This document shows positions 34,037 through 42,070 of a DNA stretch of 64,000 bases, in pieces. Positions within the stretch are counted from its first letter, which is position 1, and each line of letters opens with the position of its first letter. The notes below the pieces were generated by a model, which was not told where the DNA came from, searched no databases, and worked only from the letters and a program-made list of their open reading frames with translations. The stretch is taken from assembly GCA_021798915.1 (NCBI GenBank), contig JAJZBM010000005.1:62001-126000 (forward strand). Reading direction: 5' to 3'. Both the position numbers and the translations under genes were made by a program. This stretch comes from Pseudomonadota bacterium. Lineage in GTDB: Bacteria; Pseudomonadota; Alphaproteobacteria; Acetobacterales; Acetobacteraceae.

Positions 34037-35533
34037 TCAATGGATCGCGGCATACATGATCTTCTCCTCGGTGGCTTCCAGCGCCGAGAATTCCTCGACG
34101 ATCTTGCCCTGACGGGCGACCAGGATACGGTCCGAGAGCGCCATGATTTCCGGCAGATAGGAGGAGATCACCACGACCGCCCGGCCCTCCTCGGCGAGAC
34201 GATTGATCAGTTGATGGATCTCGGCGATGGCGCCGACATCGACCCCGCGGGTGGGCTCGTCGAAAATGATCAGATCCGGCTCCTGAACGAGCGATTTCGC
34301 GATCACCACCTTCTGCTGGTTGCCACCCGAGAGTTCGACGACCTTCACATCCCGGCTGATCGCGCGCACGTTCAATCGCTTGATCCAGGTCTCGCCGACG
34401 ATCTCCGCCTCGCGCGGCGATACCCGCATCCGCCCCCGGCCGAGCCGTGCCAGCCAGCCGACATAGATATTTCGTGCGATCGACATCGTCTCGAAAAACC
34501 CCTCGACCTTGCGGTCCTCGGTGACATAGACGATGCCGTCACGCATCGCCGGCGCCGGCGTGCGGTAACGCACCCGCCGGCCATGCAGCATAACCTCGCC
34601 GCCATGGAACAGGTCGCGTTTCAGAACACCCGAGACGACCTTGAACGTCTCGGTGCGCCCGGCGCCGACCAGCCCGAAAACACCCGTGATCTGGCCTGCG
34701 AAAACAGAAAGCGAAGTGTTCTTGACCATCGGCACCATACGCAAATTCTGCACCGAGAGCACCCGCCGCCCGCTCCGGCGGGTGCTCTGCTTGCGCGCGC
34801 CATAGAGCGTTTGCGACAGATCGCGCCCGACCATCGCCTGAACGATGCGTGCGCGGTCGAAGGTGCGTGTGTCATCCGTCACCACGTGCCGACCATCGCG
34901 AAGAACCGTGATACGATCGGAAATCTGCAGCGCTTCCTCGAGCGCATGCGAGATGAAAATGACCGAAACCTCGCGCCGCTTGAGTTCGAACACCAAATCG
35001 AAGAAATATTTTTTCTCCTCCGGCGTGAGCGACGCCGTCGGTTCATCGAAGATGATGATTTTGGCGTTGTGCAGAACCGCCCGAGCAATCTCCACCATCT
35101 GTTTCTTGGCGGCGCCGAGCAGGCTGACCGTGGTGGTCGGTGCCACATCAAAATTCAGTGACTGCAAGAATTGCTGTGCGGCGATATAGATCCCGCGTTG
35201 GCGGTTGTAGAATTTTTCTCGTCCGAGAAAGAGATTCTGCGCAACCGTCATGGTCGGCACCAGGCTGTTCTCCTGAAACACCATCGCGATGCCGAGATGG
35301 CGCGCCTCGAGCGGCGTGCGCGGCGTGACCTCGCGGCCGGCGACCAGCATCTGGCCGGAGGTGAGGGTGACGACCCCGGCCATCACCTTGGTCAGCGTCG
35401 ATTTGCCGGCCCCGTTTTCGCCGACCAGGGCATGGATCTCTGCTGGGTTCAAGGAAAAATCGACTTCCTCGATGGCCGGGACGCCGCCATATCGCTTGGT
35501 TGCCCGCAGCAATTCGAGGATCGGCCCACTCAT
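34037..35533 (-). CDS. Sugar-type ABC transporter ATPase (RbsA/MglA family)
   Basis: The 498-residue double-cassette ATPase powers a ribose/galactose-type importer. Walker A in the first domain is GENGAGKST, with LLGAAKKQMVEIARA in place of a classical signature and Walker B IIIFDEPTASL. The second half has GLVGAGRTE, VVELSGGNQQKVVIAKSL and LIIFDEPTRGVDVGA. This degenerate first signature and altered second Walker A are normal for the carbohydrate CUT2 class. Its ATG overlaps the upstream propeller stop by 4 bp, with AGGAG upstream. The substrate is not known. Confidence 0.9.
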   Translation of the reverse strand: MSGPILELLRATKRYGGVPAIEEVDFSLNPAEIHALVGENGAGKSTLTKVMAGVVTLTSGQMLVAGREVTPRTPLEARHLGIAMVFQENSLVPTMTVAQNLFLGREKFYNRQRGIYIAAQQFLQSLNFDVAPTTTVSLLGAAKKQMVEIARAVLHNAKIIIFDEPTASLTPEEKKYFFDLVFELKRREVSVIFISHALEEALQISDRITVLRDGRHVVTDDTRTFDRARIVQAMVGRDLSQTLYGARKQSTRRSGRRVLSVQNLRMVPMVKNTSLSVFAGQITGVFGLVGAGRTETFKVVSGVLKRDLFHGGEVMLHGRRVRYRTPAPAMRDGIVYVTEDRKVEGFFETMSIARNIYVGWLARLGRGRMRVSPREAEIVGETWIKRLNVRAISRDVKVVELSGGNQQKVVIAKSLVQEPDLIIFDEPTRGVDVGAIAEIHQLINRLAEEGRAVVVISSYLPEIMALSDRILVARQGKIVEEFSALEATEEKIMYAAIH

Positions 35534-36627
35534 GCCATGAACTCCTGTTCCAACGCGGCCACCGGCAGACATAGAATTTTTCCGCAGCCTTTGGCAAGAA
35601 CGTAGAGGCTCCCCCGGCATTCGACCGCGGCAACGACGCCATGATGCGTCCCGTCGGCGCGGCTGTGCAGCGAATAGGCCGCCAGTCCGTCCGCCGCCAG
35701 CCGTATAACGAGGCCGTAAGAGCGTGGCGGGGCCCAGGGTTTCAGGATTCCCATGGTCTTGATATGGGCGCCCTGCATCGGCTCGAGAAAGGTGTGACTA
35801 GAGCCGAGCTTCGGCGCGATCCAGAAACGCGGCTCGATCTCGCGCATCATGCGCCGGCGATAGGCGGGTTCGTGCAGGACGAATTCGACGAGTTGCGTGC
35901 GCGCGATGAAGGCGGTGAGCCAGAAGCCGCCGCCGGCCGCTGGCGTCAGGCGCGAGGGATAGACCGGCAAACTCTCAAGCAGAGTCTGGCCATCGCCGTC
36001 ACCGCAGGCGATGACGCGATGCGCCCAGCTTTCGCTGATCCAGGTCGCGGTGCCGGCGGCGCAGATTCCGAACGCATAGGCCAGGCCATTGGCGATCTCG
36101 CGCGTGTCCTCCGCGTGCAGGTCGAGTTGCACGGCGCGCCCACTGTGCCCACCGGACATCAGGTCGTGGCACCAACGCGCGCAAGGATGCTCGCGCGAGC
36201 CATCGGTCAGGAGCAGGCCGTGCCCATCAGCGCTGGGCGCGAGCGCATTGACGGCGGTGAACGGGCGGTTAGCGGCGCGGGTCCAATGTCTGCCGTCATG
36301 CGCACCGCCGACGATCCGCACCTCTCGCCCATCGACCGCAACCGCGAGCGCGCCGCCGGCAAGGCAGCAGAGCGCCGTCACCGCGCCGCCGAGCCGGGCG
36401 ATCTCGGTCGGCTGATCGTGATCGAGGCGGAGCACGCTCTCGCCTGCCGCGACATAGACATGCGACCCGTCGGTTGCGAGATCCTCCGCGTTGTCGAGCG
36501 CAAGAAGAACCGGCGCGGTTTCCAGCACCTGATTAGGTTTCAGCGGACCATCGAAGGGTGGGATGGTGCTCGCCGCTTCGCCGCGGCCGAACAGGCGATC
36601 GGTCAGGTGCCGCAGGCGGGTGATCAT
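35530..36627 (-). CDS. Stand-alone beta-propeller protein, degenerate SMP-30/strictosidine-synthase-like
   Basis: The 365-residue protein shows repeated propeller blades (AEDLATDGSHVYVAAGESVLRL, FGICAAGTATWISES and PAAGGGFWLTAF). It lines up with the propeller half of the adjacent fusion protein. Two of the four expected metal-ligand positions look lost: the usual PNG is AFG (185-187) and the usual YPDN is YPSR (Ser225). Glu48 and Asn127 may remain. It is therefore probably a binding or structural paralogue rather than an active lactonase. It has no signal peptide. ATGA overlaps join it to the genes on both sides, so equal translation is expected. Confidence 0.75.
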   Translation of the reverse strand: MITRLRHLTDRLFGRGEAASTIPPFDGPLKPNQVLETAPVLLALDNAEDLATDGSHVYVAAGESVLRLDHDQPTEIARLGGAVTALCCLAGGALAVAVDGREVRIVGGAHDGRHWTRAANRPFTAVNALAPSADGHGLLLTDGSREHPCARWCHDLMSGGHSGRAVQLDLHAEDTREIANGLAYAFGICAAGTATWISESWAHRVIACGDGDGQTLLESLPVYPSRLTPAAGGGFWLTAFIARTQLVEFVLHEPAYRRRMMREIEPRFWIAPKLGSSHTFLEPMQGAHIKTMGILKPWAPPRSYGLVIRLAADGLAAYSLHSRADGTHHGVVAAVECRGSLYVLAKGCGKILCLPVAALEQEFMA

Positions 36628-38741
36628 GCCGTGATCCCCCAGCGCCGGTCATAGTGGACGAAATCGGGATCAGCATGCGCCAGCCGGTAGCGGCCGATGC
36701 GATTGTTCAGGATGCCGCCGAGATAGAGATGACCACGATGCTCGCGCATCGAGGTGATCATCGGATGGTTGACGCCGCCGAGATCCCAAAGCGATTCGAG
36801 GATGCGCCCCTGCTCGTCGAACTTGACGACGCAGCCGGTATTGATGTTGGGGAACAGCCATTCATCGACCGGCAAACGTTTCGCCATGCGGCGGCGAAAG
36901 CCGGGCATGCGCCACGCGAGATCGAGCGCCGGACAGCGCATGCCGACGAGAGCGAGCCAGTAATTGCCGTCGGAGGCGAGGTTGATGTTGTCCGGGTAGC
37001 CGGGGAGGTTGTCGAGCACGGTTTCCACCCGGCCGATTTTCGGCCCGGCGAACCAATAACGCTTGACGGTGCAGCCCCAGGTTTCCGCGAACAGAATCGA
37101 TTGCCGGTCGCTTGTGATGCAGACCCCATTCGGGAATTTCAGGTTGCGAAGAACGGTGCGCGTCGTCTCCGTGTTCGGGTCATAGCAGATGATGCGCCCG
37201 TTTCCGCGCGCCTCCAGCCCGTCCACCGGCCATTCATGCATCTCATAGCGCACCGTCGCCTCCGAGAAGAATATCCGCCCGTCATCGGCGATGTCGAGAT
37301 CATCGGCGAGCCGCAGACGGCTGTCATCGTTCACCGAGCGCAGGCTGCGATTGGTCTCGTCGGTCGCCTTCTCGACCTTGCGGTTGCGGGTGATACGATA
37401 GAGACCCATGCCGCCGACGCAGACATAAAGCGAGCGGTTGCGGTCGAACGCCATGCCGAGGGGCTGGCCGCCGATATGTGCGTACACCTCCATGCGCTCA
37501 TAATCCGGTGGGAAGAAACGAATGATGTCGCCATGGCGCGAGCCGGCGTAAAGATTGTCGTCGCCGTCGAGGATGATGTCTTCGGGGGCCTCGATGCGGC
37601 CGACGCCGATCTCGGTCACGTCGCGCAGCCGGTCGTTCAGCGCGAAGGGTGTGCCGCTGTCGGGATCGGTCGCGGGGATCGGCGGCATCGCGTGATAGGT
37701 CGGGCTGACATAGACCTTGCTGATGATACGGTTGCGGTTCTTCACCCAGCGGATGTCGATCATCGCCGCGATCAGCAGAATGGATGCCAGCACCATGCGG
37801 TTGACGCCGCCAGGGGCGGAGAGCGTCGTCAGGCCATTGGTGATCAGCAGCACGATCAGCGTGCCGATCAGGGCTTTGGCGACCGACCCCTTGCCGCCGC
37901 CGAGGCTGATGCCGCCGAGAATCGCCGCGGTGAGGACGGTCACTTCCAGCCCGACACCAATATCGCCACCCACCGTGCCGAGGCGCGCGGCGAAAAACAG
38001 CGCGCCCAGCGCCGTGAGGAAGCCGCTCGCGACATAGCATTGCGCGATGGTGCGGCGAACCGGGATGCCGGAGTTGAACGCCGAACGGCGTGACCCGCCG
38101 ATCGCGACGACATGCCAGCCGGGGCGGAGCCGGGTCAGGAAGACATGGCCGAAAATTGCGATCGCGGCGTAGACAAGAACGATGCTCGGAACGCCGAAAA
38201 TTGTGCCGCCGCCGATGAAATTCCAGATCGGGATGTCCGGAAAAGCGGCGGCGATCTGGTTCGAATGGCCAAAAATCAACAAGTCATAGGCGGCACGATA
38301 GACGATGAGCGTGATCAGCGTGGTGATGAAGGCGCGGAGCCGAAAATAACCGATGAGAATGCCATTGACCGCGCCGAGCAACGCGCCCGCGAGCAGTGTG
38401 GCCGGGATCACCGCCCAGACCGGCCAGCCGAGCACGTCGAGGCAGAACAGCGCGCAGAAATCGGTCAGCGCGAATATCGAACCAATCGAAAGATCGATGC
38501 CGCCGACGATGATCACCAGCGACATGCCGAACACGCAAAACCCGATCTCGCAGGCCTGCCGGGCGGTATCGGCGAGACCCGCGGCGGAGAGAAAGCCCGG
38601 GATCGCCTCGCTGAACGCGGCGGCCACGATCACCAGGACGATGGCGGGAATCGCGGTTTCGGTCCATCGTTTCGACAGGATTTCGCCCACCAGGTGATCG
38701 GGCCAATACCGGTAGCGGAGGCTGACCAGTCGTTCGTTCAT
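36624..38741 (-). CDS. ABC transporter permease fused to SMP-30/strictosidine-synthase-like propeller
   Basis: The 705-residue protein has two parts in one open frame. Residues 1-335 are an RbsC-type permease with the CUT2 signature GGIDLSIGSIFAL (80-92) and LGGISLGGGKGSV (275-287). Residues 380-705 form a six-bladed propeller like strictosidine-synthase-like/SMP-30 lactonases: EAPEDIILDG, RLADDLDIADDG, LKFPNGVCITSD, RYWFAGPKIG and DNLPGYPDNI. Candidate metal ligands are Glu387, Asp480 or Asp481, Asn538 and Asp584. RbsC-type C-termini face the cytoplasm, so the propeller would meet substrate as it enters. There is no stop or frameshift between the parts. Confidence 0.88.
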   Translation of the reverse strand: MNERLVSLRYRYWPDHLVGEILSKRWTETAIPAIVLVIVAAAFSEAIPGFLSAAGLADTARQACEIGFCVFGMSLVIIVGGIDLSIGSIFALTDFCALFCLDVLGWPVWAVIPATLLAGALLGAVNGILIGYFRLRAFITTLITLIVYRAAYDLLIFGHSNQIAAAFPDIPIWNFIGGGTIFGVPSIVLVYAAIAIFGHVFLTRLRPGWHVVAIGGSRRSAFNSGIPVRRTIAQCYVASGFLTALGALFFAARLGTVGGDIGVGLEVTVLTAAILGGISLGGGKGSVAKALIGTLIVLLITNGLTTLSAPGGVNRMVLASILLIAAMIDIRWVKNRNRIISKVYVSPTYHAMPPIPATDPDSGTPFALNDRLRDVTEIGVGRIEAPEDIILDGDDNLYAGSRHGDIIRFFPPDYERMEVYAHIGGQPLGMAFDRNRSLYVCVGGMGLYRITRNRKVEKATDETNRSLRSVNDDSRLRLADDLDIADDGRIFFSEATVRYEMHEWPVDGLEARGNGRIICYDPNTETTRTVLRNLKFPNGVCITSDRQSILFAETWGCTVKRYWFAGPKIGRVETVLDNLPGYPDNINLASDGNYWLALVGMRCPALDLAWRMPGFRRRMAKRLPVDEWLFPNINTGCVVKFDEQGRILESLWDLGGVNHPMITSMREHRGHLYLGGILNNRIGRYRLAHADPDFVHYDRRWGITA

Positions 38742-38932
38742 GGCGTTTCCCGTCGCGGCGTCGCGGAGAGTGGCAGGCAGGTTCGGCACCGATCGCGTGG
38801 GCGGTGCCGCCGAAGATGGGCGTCAGAGCATGGTCGGATCAAATCGGCGTGGTAATTTTCCGGAAAGAAGGAGGGCGCTTCCTTGTCCGAAGGAAACGAA
38901 GCAAAAACCCCCCTTCCGTTTTCCTGGAATGG

Positions 38933-38949
38933 CGGTGCCGAAGGCACCG
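38933..38949 (-). promoter_or_regulatory. Intercistronic hairpin after binding-protein gene
   Basis: CGGTGCC-GAA-GGCACCG forms a 7-bp stem starting 2 bases beyond the binding-protein stop. No T-run follows, so it is not a classical terminator. In ABC operons such a hairpin protects or attenuates the message so that the binding protein outnumbers the membrane parts. The rest of the 209-bp gap holds a second hairpin around GCTTCCTT/AAGGAA and no gene. Confidence 0.55.
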
Positions 38950-38950
38950 T

Positions 38951-39979
38951 CTAGGGCTTGTTCTGCATGGCGGCGAGACTCCAGCAGGTGCCCGGCGCGT
39001 CCGCGTTCGCCTTCGTGATCGGGATGAGCGTTGTGTAGATGGAGCTTTTCGTCTCGCCCGCCTTCATGCCCGATGCGAGCAGCCACTTGATCATCGCCGC
39101 CATGTCGGCCGCCTGGGTCGGCACATCGTAGCTGACATCGAGATCGAACGCGCCCGCCTTCACCTGATCGCAGGCGCCGCGTGTCTCGCCGCCGCCGGAA
39201 GTCGCGACGAACACTTTGCCGGTAAGCCCGCCTTCCTTCACCGCCGCCGCGGTGCCGATATCCATGCCGTCCCAGAACCCGACGATGCCGCAGATATCGG
39301 GATGCTGCTTCAGCACGGTCTGCGTGATCGCCTTGGCCTTCGCTGCATCCCAATCGGCGGCCTGGCTGGAGACGACCTGGATTTCAGGGTGCTTCGCGAG
39401 CACATTCTCGACGCCCTTCAGCGTATAGGCGCTGGCCGCCGCCGAGAGAGCGCCCTGGATGATGGCGATCTTGTTGGACTTGCCCTTGCACGCATCGACG
39501 ACCGCCGTGGTATCCCGCTCGCCGATTTCGGTCCAGTTGGCGCCGACGAAGACCGTGCTGCGATAGGCCGAACCCATGTTGATCTGGATGATGTAGATGC
39601 CTTCCTTCTCGGCGCGCTGCAGCAATTTCGCGTAGGTCTGCACATCGGGATTATGGACGATGATCACCGCCGGCTTCTCCGAGAGCAGCGTGGTGACGGC
39701 CTGCGCGCCGGCATTGGTGCTCCAATTGGGGTCGCGCACCTCGACCTTGACGCCGTACGGCGCGAGTTCGTGTTTTACGCCGGCGTACCAGCCCTCGGTG
39801 AGGTCGAAATTCATCGCGACCGGGACGTAGGCGACGACCTTGCCCTCGAGCGCTTTGTTGAACTGCGCCTGAAAGGGCTCATCCAGACCCTGTTGCGCGC
39901 GCGCCGGCGTTGCCGCCATCAGCGCCAGCATGCCAAAACCGGCGAACACCGGTATCGTCCATCGCATCAAACCAGCCAT
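38951..39979 (-). CDS. Sugar-type ABC periplasmic substrate-binding protein
   Basis: The 342-residue protein has a signal peptide (LMRWTIPVFAGFGMLALMAATPARA) and a type I periplasmic fold of the RbsB/peripla_BP_4 class: GKVVAYVPVAMNFDLTEGWYAGV, KPAVIIVHNPDVQ and GIVGFWDGMDIGTAAAVKE. The extra Cys residues near the C-terminus (RGACDQV, GTCWSL) could form a disulfide. AAGGGAGG lies upstream of the ATG at 39979. It captures the substrate for the permeases and ATPase of this operon. The ligand is not predictable; sugars, polyols, lactones and autoinducer-2-like molecules are all possible for this class. Confidence 0.9.
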   Translation of the reverse strand: MAGLMRWTIPVFAGFGMLALMAATPARAQQGLDEPFQAQFNKALEGKVVAYVPVAMNFDLTEGWYAGVKHELAPYGVKVEVRDPNWSTNAGAQAVTTLLSEKPAVIIVHNPDVQTYAKLLQRAEKEGIYIIQINMGSAYRSTVFVGANWTEIGERDTTAVVDACKGKSNKIAIIQGALSAAASAYTLKGVENVLAKHPEIQVVSSQAADWDAAKAKAITQTVLKQHPDICGIVGFWDGMDIGTAAAVKEGGLTGKVFVATSGGGETRGACDQVKAGAFDLDVSYDVPTQAADMAAMIKWLLASGMKAGETKSSIYTTLIPITKANADAPGTCWSLAAMQNKP

Positions 39980-40019
39980 CACAGCCTCCCTTGCTTCGGC
40001 GACGAAAACTCCCCCGGCG

Positions 40020-41039
40020 TCAGATGTCGCCTTGCTGCGCCGTTTCCTCGTTGCGGGGATTGACGAAGGAATCGGCCAGGATCGCAACCAGCAGCACCAA
40101 CCCCTTGATCAAATTCTGGCCGGAATAAGACACGTCCATGATGGTCATCGCATTCAGCATGGTGCCGATCAGCAGCGTGCCGATGACGACGTTGAGAACA
40201 CCGCCGCGCCCGCCGGAAAGACCGATGCCGCCCAGCACGACCACCAGAATGACGTCATAGATCAGGGTCGAATTGTAGATGCGCGTCGGCATGCTGTTGA
40301 CCGAGGCGGCCAAGACCAGACCCGCGAAGGCACCGACCAGGGCCGCGAGCACGTATTGTAGGACGATCGCCGGGCGGGTCGGGATGCCGGTGATGCGCGC
40401 GGCATTGGGATTATCCCCGATCGCGTAGATATACGTGCCGATCCGCGTCAACCGTAGGAACAGCATGACGGCGATGGCGGTGAGGCCGAACATGAGGATC
40501 GGCACCGGGAGGCCGGCGATCGTGCCTTGGCCGATCACGGTGAGGGCGTTCATACCCGGGCTCCACTGCACGACGTCGAGCTTGAACAGCGCAACCTGGC
40601 CCAGCCCGGCGAGGAACAGCCCGGTCGCCAGCGTCGCGAACAGCGACGGCACTTCGGCGTAGGCGATCAGCCAGCCGTTCACGAGACCGAAGGCGAGGCT
40701 GAGGGCGAAGGCGGTGAGCAGCGCGTAGGGCAGGGAATGGCCATTCTGCACCATCTGCAAAACCAGCCCCGGCGGCACTGCGAGAGACGCGACCAGCGAT
40801 ATGTCGATGCCGCGGCCGATCACCACCACCGCCATGCCGAGCCCAAGAATGCCGAGCACCGCGACGTTCTGGAGCAGCGTCAGCATGTTATCGGTGGTCA
40901 GAAACCCGTGCAGAAAGAGGGAGAAAAGCACGAACAGGACGGCAAACAGGGCGAAGACGATGTTTTGCTGGCTCGGTCGGAACCAGACCGCTGCCGTCAC
41001 ACGCCGCCCATAGGAGGGCCCATCGTTCCGGTCCCGCAT
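40020..41039 (-). CDS. Sugar-type ABC transporter permease (RbsC family)
   Basis: The 339-residue protein has about ten hydrophobic helices, the CUT2 motif VIGRGIDISLVASLAV and the EAA-like GDNPNAARITGIP loop. VLGGIGLSGGRGGVLNVVIGTLLIG lies near the C-terminus. It ends soon after the last helix, unlike its fused partner in the same operon. It is probably the first gene of the operon, starting at 41039. It should pair with the fused permease as a heterodimer. Confidence 0.9.
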   Translation of the reverse strand: MRDRNDGPSYGRRVTAAVWFRPSQQNIVFALFAVLFVLFSLFLHGFLTTDNMLTLLQNVAVLGILGLGMAVVVIGRGIDISLVASLAVPPGLVLQMVQNGHSLPYALLTAFALSLAFGLVNGWLIAYAEVPSLFATLATGLFLAGLGQVALFKLDVVQWSPGMNALTVIGQGTIAGLPVPILMFGLTAIAVMLFLRLTRIGTYIYAIGDNPNAARITGIPTRPAIVLQYVLAALVGAFAGLVLAASVNSMPTRIYNSTLIYDVILVVVLGGIGLSGGRGGVLNVVIGTLLIGTMLNAMTIMDVSYSGQNLIKGLVLLVAILADSFVNPRNEETAQQGDI

Positions 41040-41408
41040 GTTTCTTCTGTGTCTCTGGCCGACATTTCCCCGAAGACCGGCCTTTCCGGCCATCGCGTGA
41101 GCAGGCTACGCGGAATTTGATTGGCTTTGCAATCGCCAACCCGCTCCCGGCATCCGCGGCGAAGAAATCGCCCGGGCGCGATCACGCTGCCGCGCAACCG
41201 TTACCGTGTGGCCGAGCGGGCCGTGGCCGCGGCCGGGCGGCGGCGGCCGCCGCAGAGTGACGCCAGTAATGATACGAAAAAACCATTGACGAAGACGAAT
41301 GATACAATTTACGATTAATTAATGATTTTGGTGAGCCATAACGCGCCGCCGCCTGATCCCCCCTGTTGGTATCCTGTCAACCCGCGTTCAACCCGAAGGA
41401 GACATTGC
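41040..41408. other. Gene-free gap with thiD remnant and AT-rich patch
   Basis: This 369-bp stretch has no convincing gene. Its left part is ordinary GC-rich sequence. Bases 41197-41235 repeat the end of thiD. From about 41256 to 41340 the sequence becomes AT-rich (for example ACAATTTACGATTAATTAATG), in contrast to the rest of the window. A possible -35 (TTGACG, 41286) has no good -10 at normal spacing. The ribosome site AAGGAG of the next gene ends the gap. Confidence 0.7.
41197..41235 (-). repeat. Duplicated fragment of thiD 3' end
   Basis: Thirty-nine bases match 42096-42134, inside the end of thiD, with a single mismatch; the right-hand 33 bases (41203-41235 and 42102-42134) are identical. 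Read on the minus strand the fragment still encodes GHGPLGHTVTV, the ThiD C-terminal motif. Both copies have the same orientation and flank the PEP-CTERM-type gene. Confidence 0.85.
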
Positions 41409-42032
41409 ATGCGCCGCCTCGCCCTCGCCGCCGCCTTCGCCAGCTTCGCCCTTGCCGCGCCTCACGCCTGGGCTGACGCGGTCTCTAGCATCGATACCTT
41501 TACGCTCACCGGGAGCTTTGTCAGTAGCCCCCTTGTTACGACACCGTTCAGCCCCGGCGCGTTCACCCTGACCCTCACCGCCCCTTCGCAAAGCCAGACC
41601 CCTAACTCCGGCTATACTCTCGACCAAGTCTATCTGATCGCCGCCAATACCGGCACCTACACCGCCAATGGCAGCACCCAGGCCTTCAGCGGCGGCGATA
41701 TCGTCGTCCAGGGCAGCACACCTGATGCGCTACAGATCATGGGGTATATCGGAACCTATCCAACTTCGGTCACTTTCACCGTGAACAGCGCAAGCGCACT
41801 CTTCACCGCAACACCCGACGCCAGCGGGACGCTTTATCAGTTCGATCCCGGAAATTATACGATCTCGAACGCCAGCGCCAACGTCAACAACGACCCGCCG
41901 ATCTCGAACCCGGCGTTTAGCATCAACGGCCAGCAAAACCCGCCGCCCGGCAACCTGCCCGAGCCTGCGAGCTTTGCCCTCCTCGCCGCGCCGCTCCTCG
42001 GACTGGCGGTGTTGCGCCGCCGCCGCGCCTGA
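41409..42032 (+). CDS. Exported PEP-CTERM-type protein
   Basis: The 207-residue protein has a Sec signal peptide (MRRLALAAAFASFALAAPHAWA) and a Ser/Thr/Asn-rich beta-type body with no known domain. Its C-terminal sorting signal is LPEPASFALLAAPLLGLAVLRRRRA (183-207). That is the PEP motif, a hydrophobic helix and an Arg cluster, as recognised by exosortases. No exosortase or other PEP-CTERM gene is present here. AAGGAG lies upstream of the ATG. The gene sits alone on the plus strand between copies of the thiD end and has a less GC-biased body than its neighbours, which suggests acquisition. Confidence 0.8.
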   Translation: MRRLALAAAFASFALAAPHAWADAVSSIDTFTLTGSFVSSPLVTTPFSPGAFTLTLTAPSQSQTPNSGYTLDQVYLIAANTGTYTANGSTQAFSGGDIVVQGSTPDALQIMGYIGTYPTSVTFTVNSASALFTATPDASGTLYQFDPGNYTISNASANVNNDPPISNPAFSINGQQNPPPGNLPEPASFALLAAPLLGLAVLRRRRA

Positions 42033-42070
42033 CCCGCCGGTCGCGCCCAGCAATCAGGAGCGCTTTGGTT

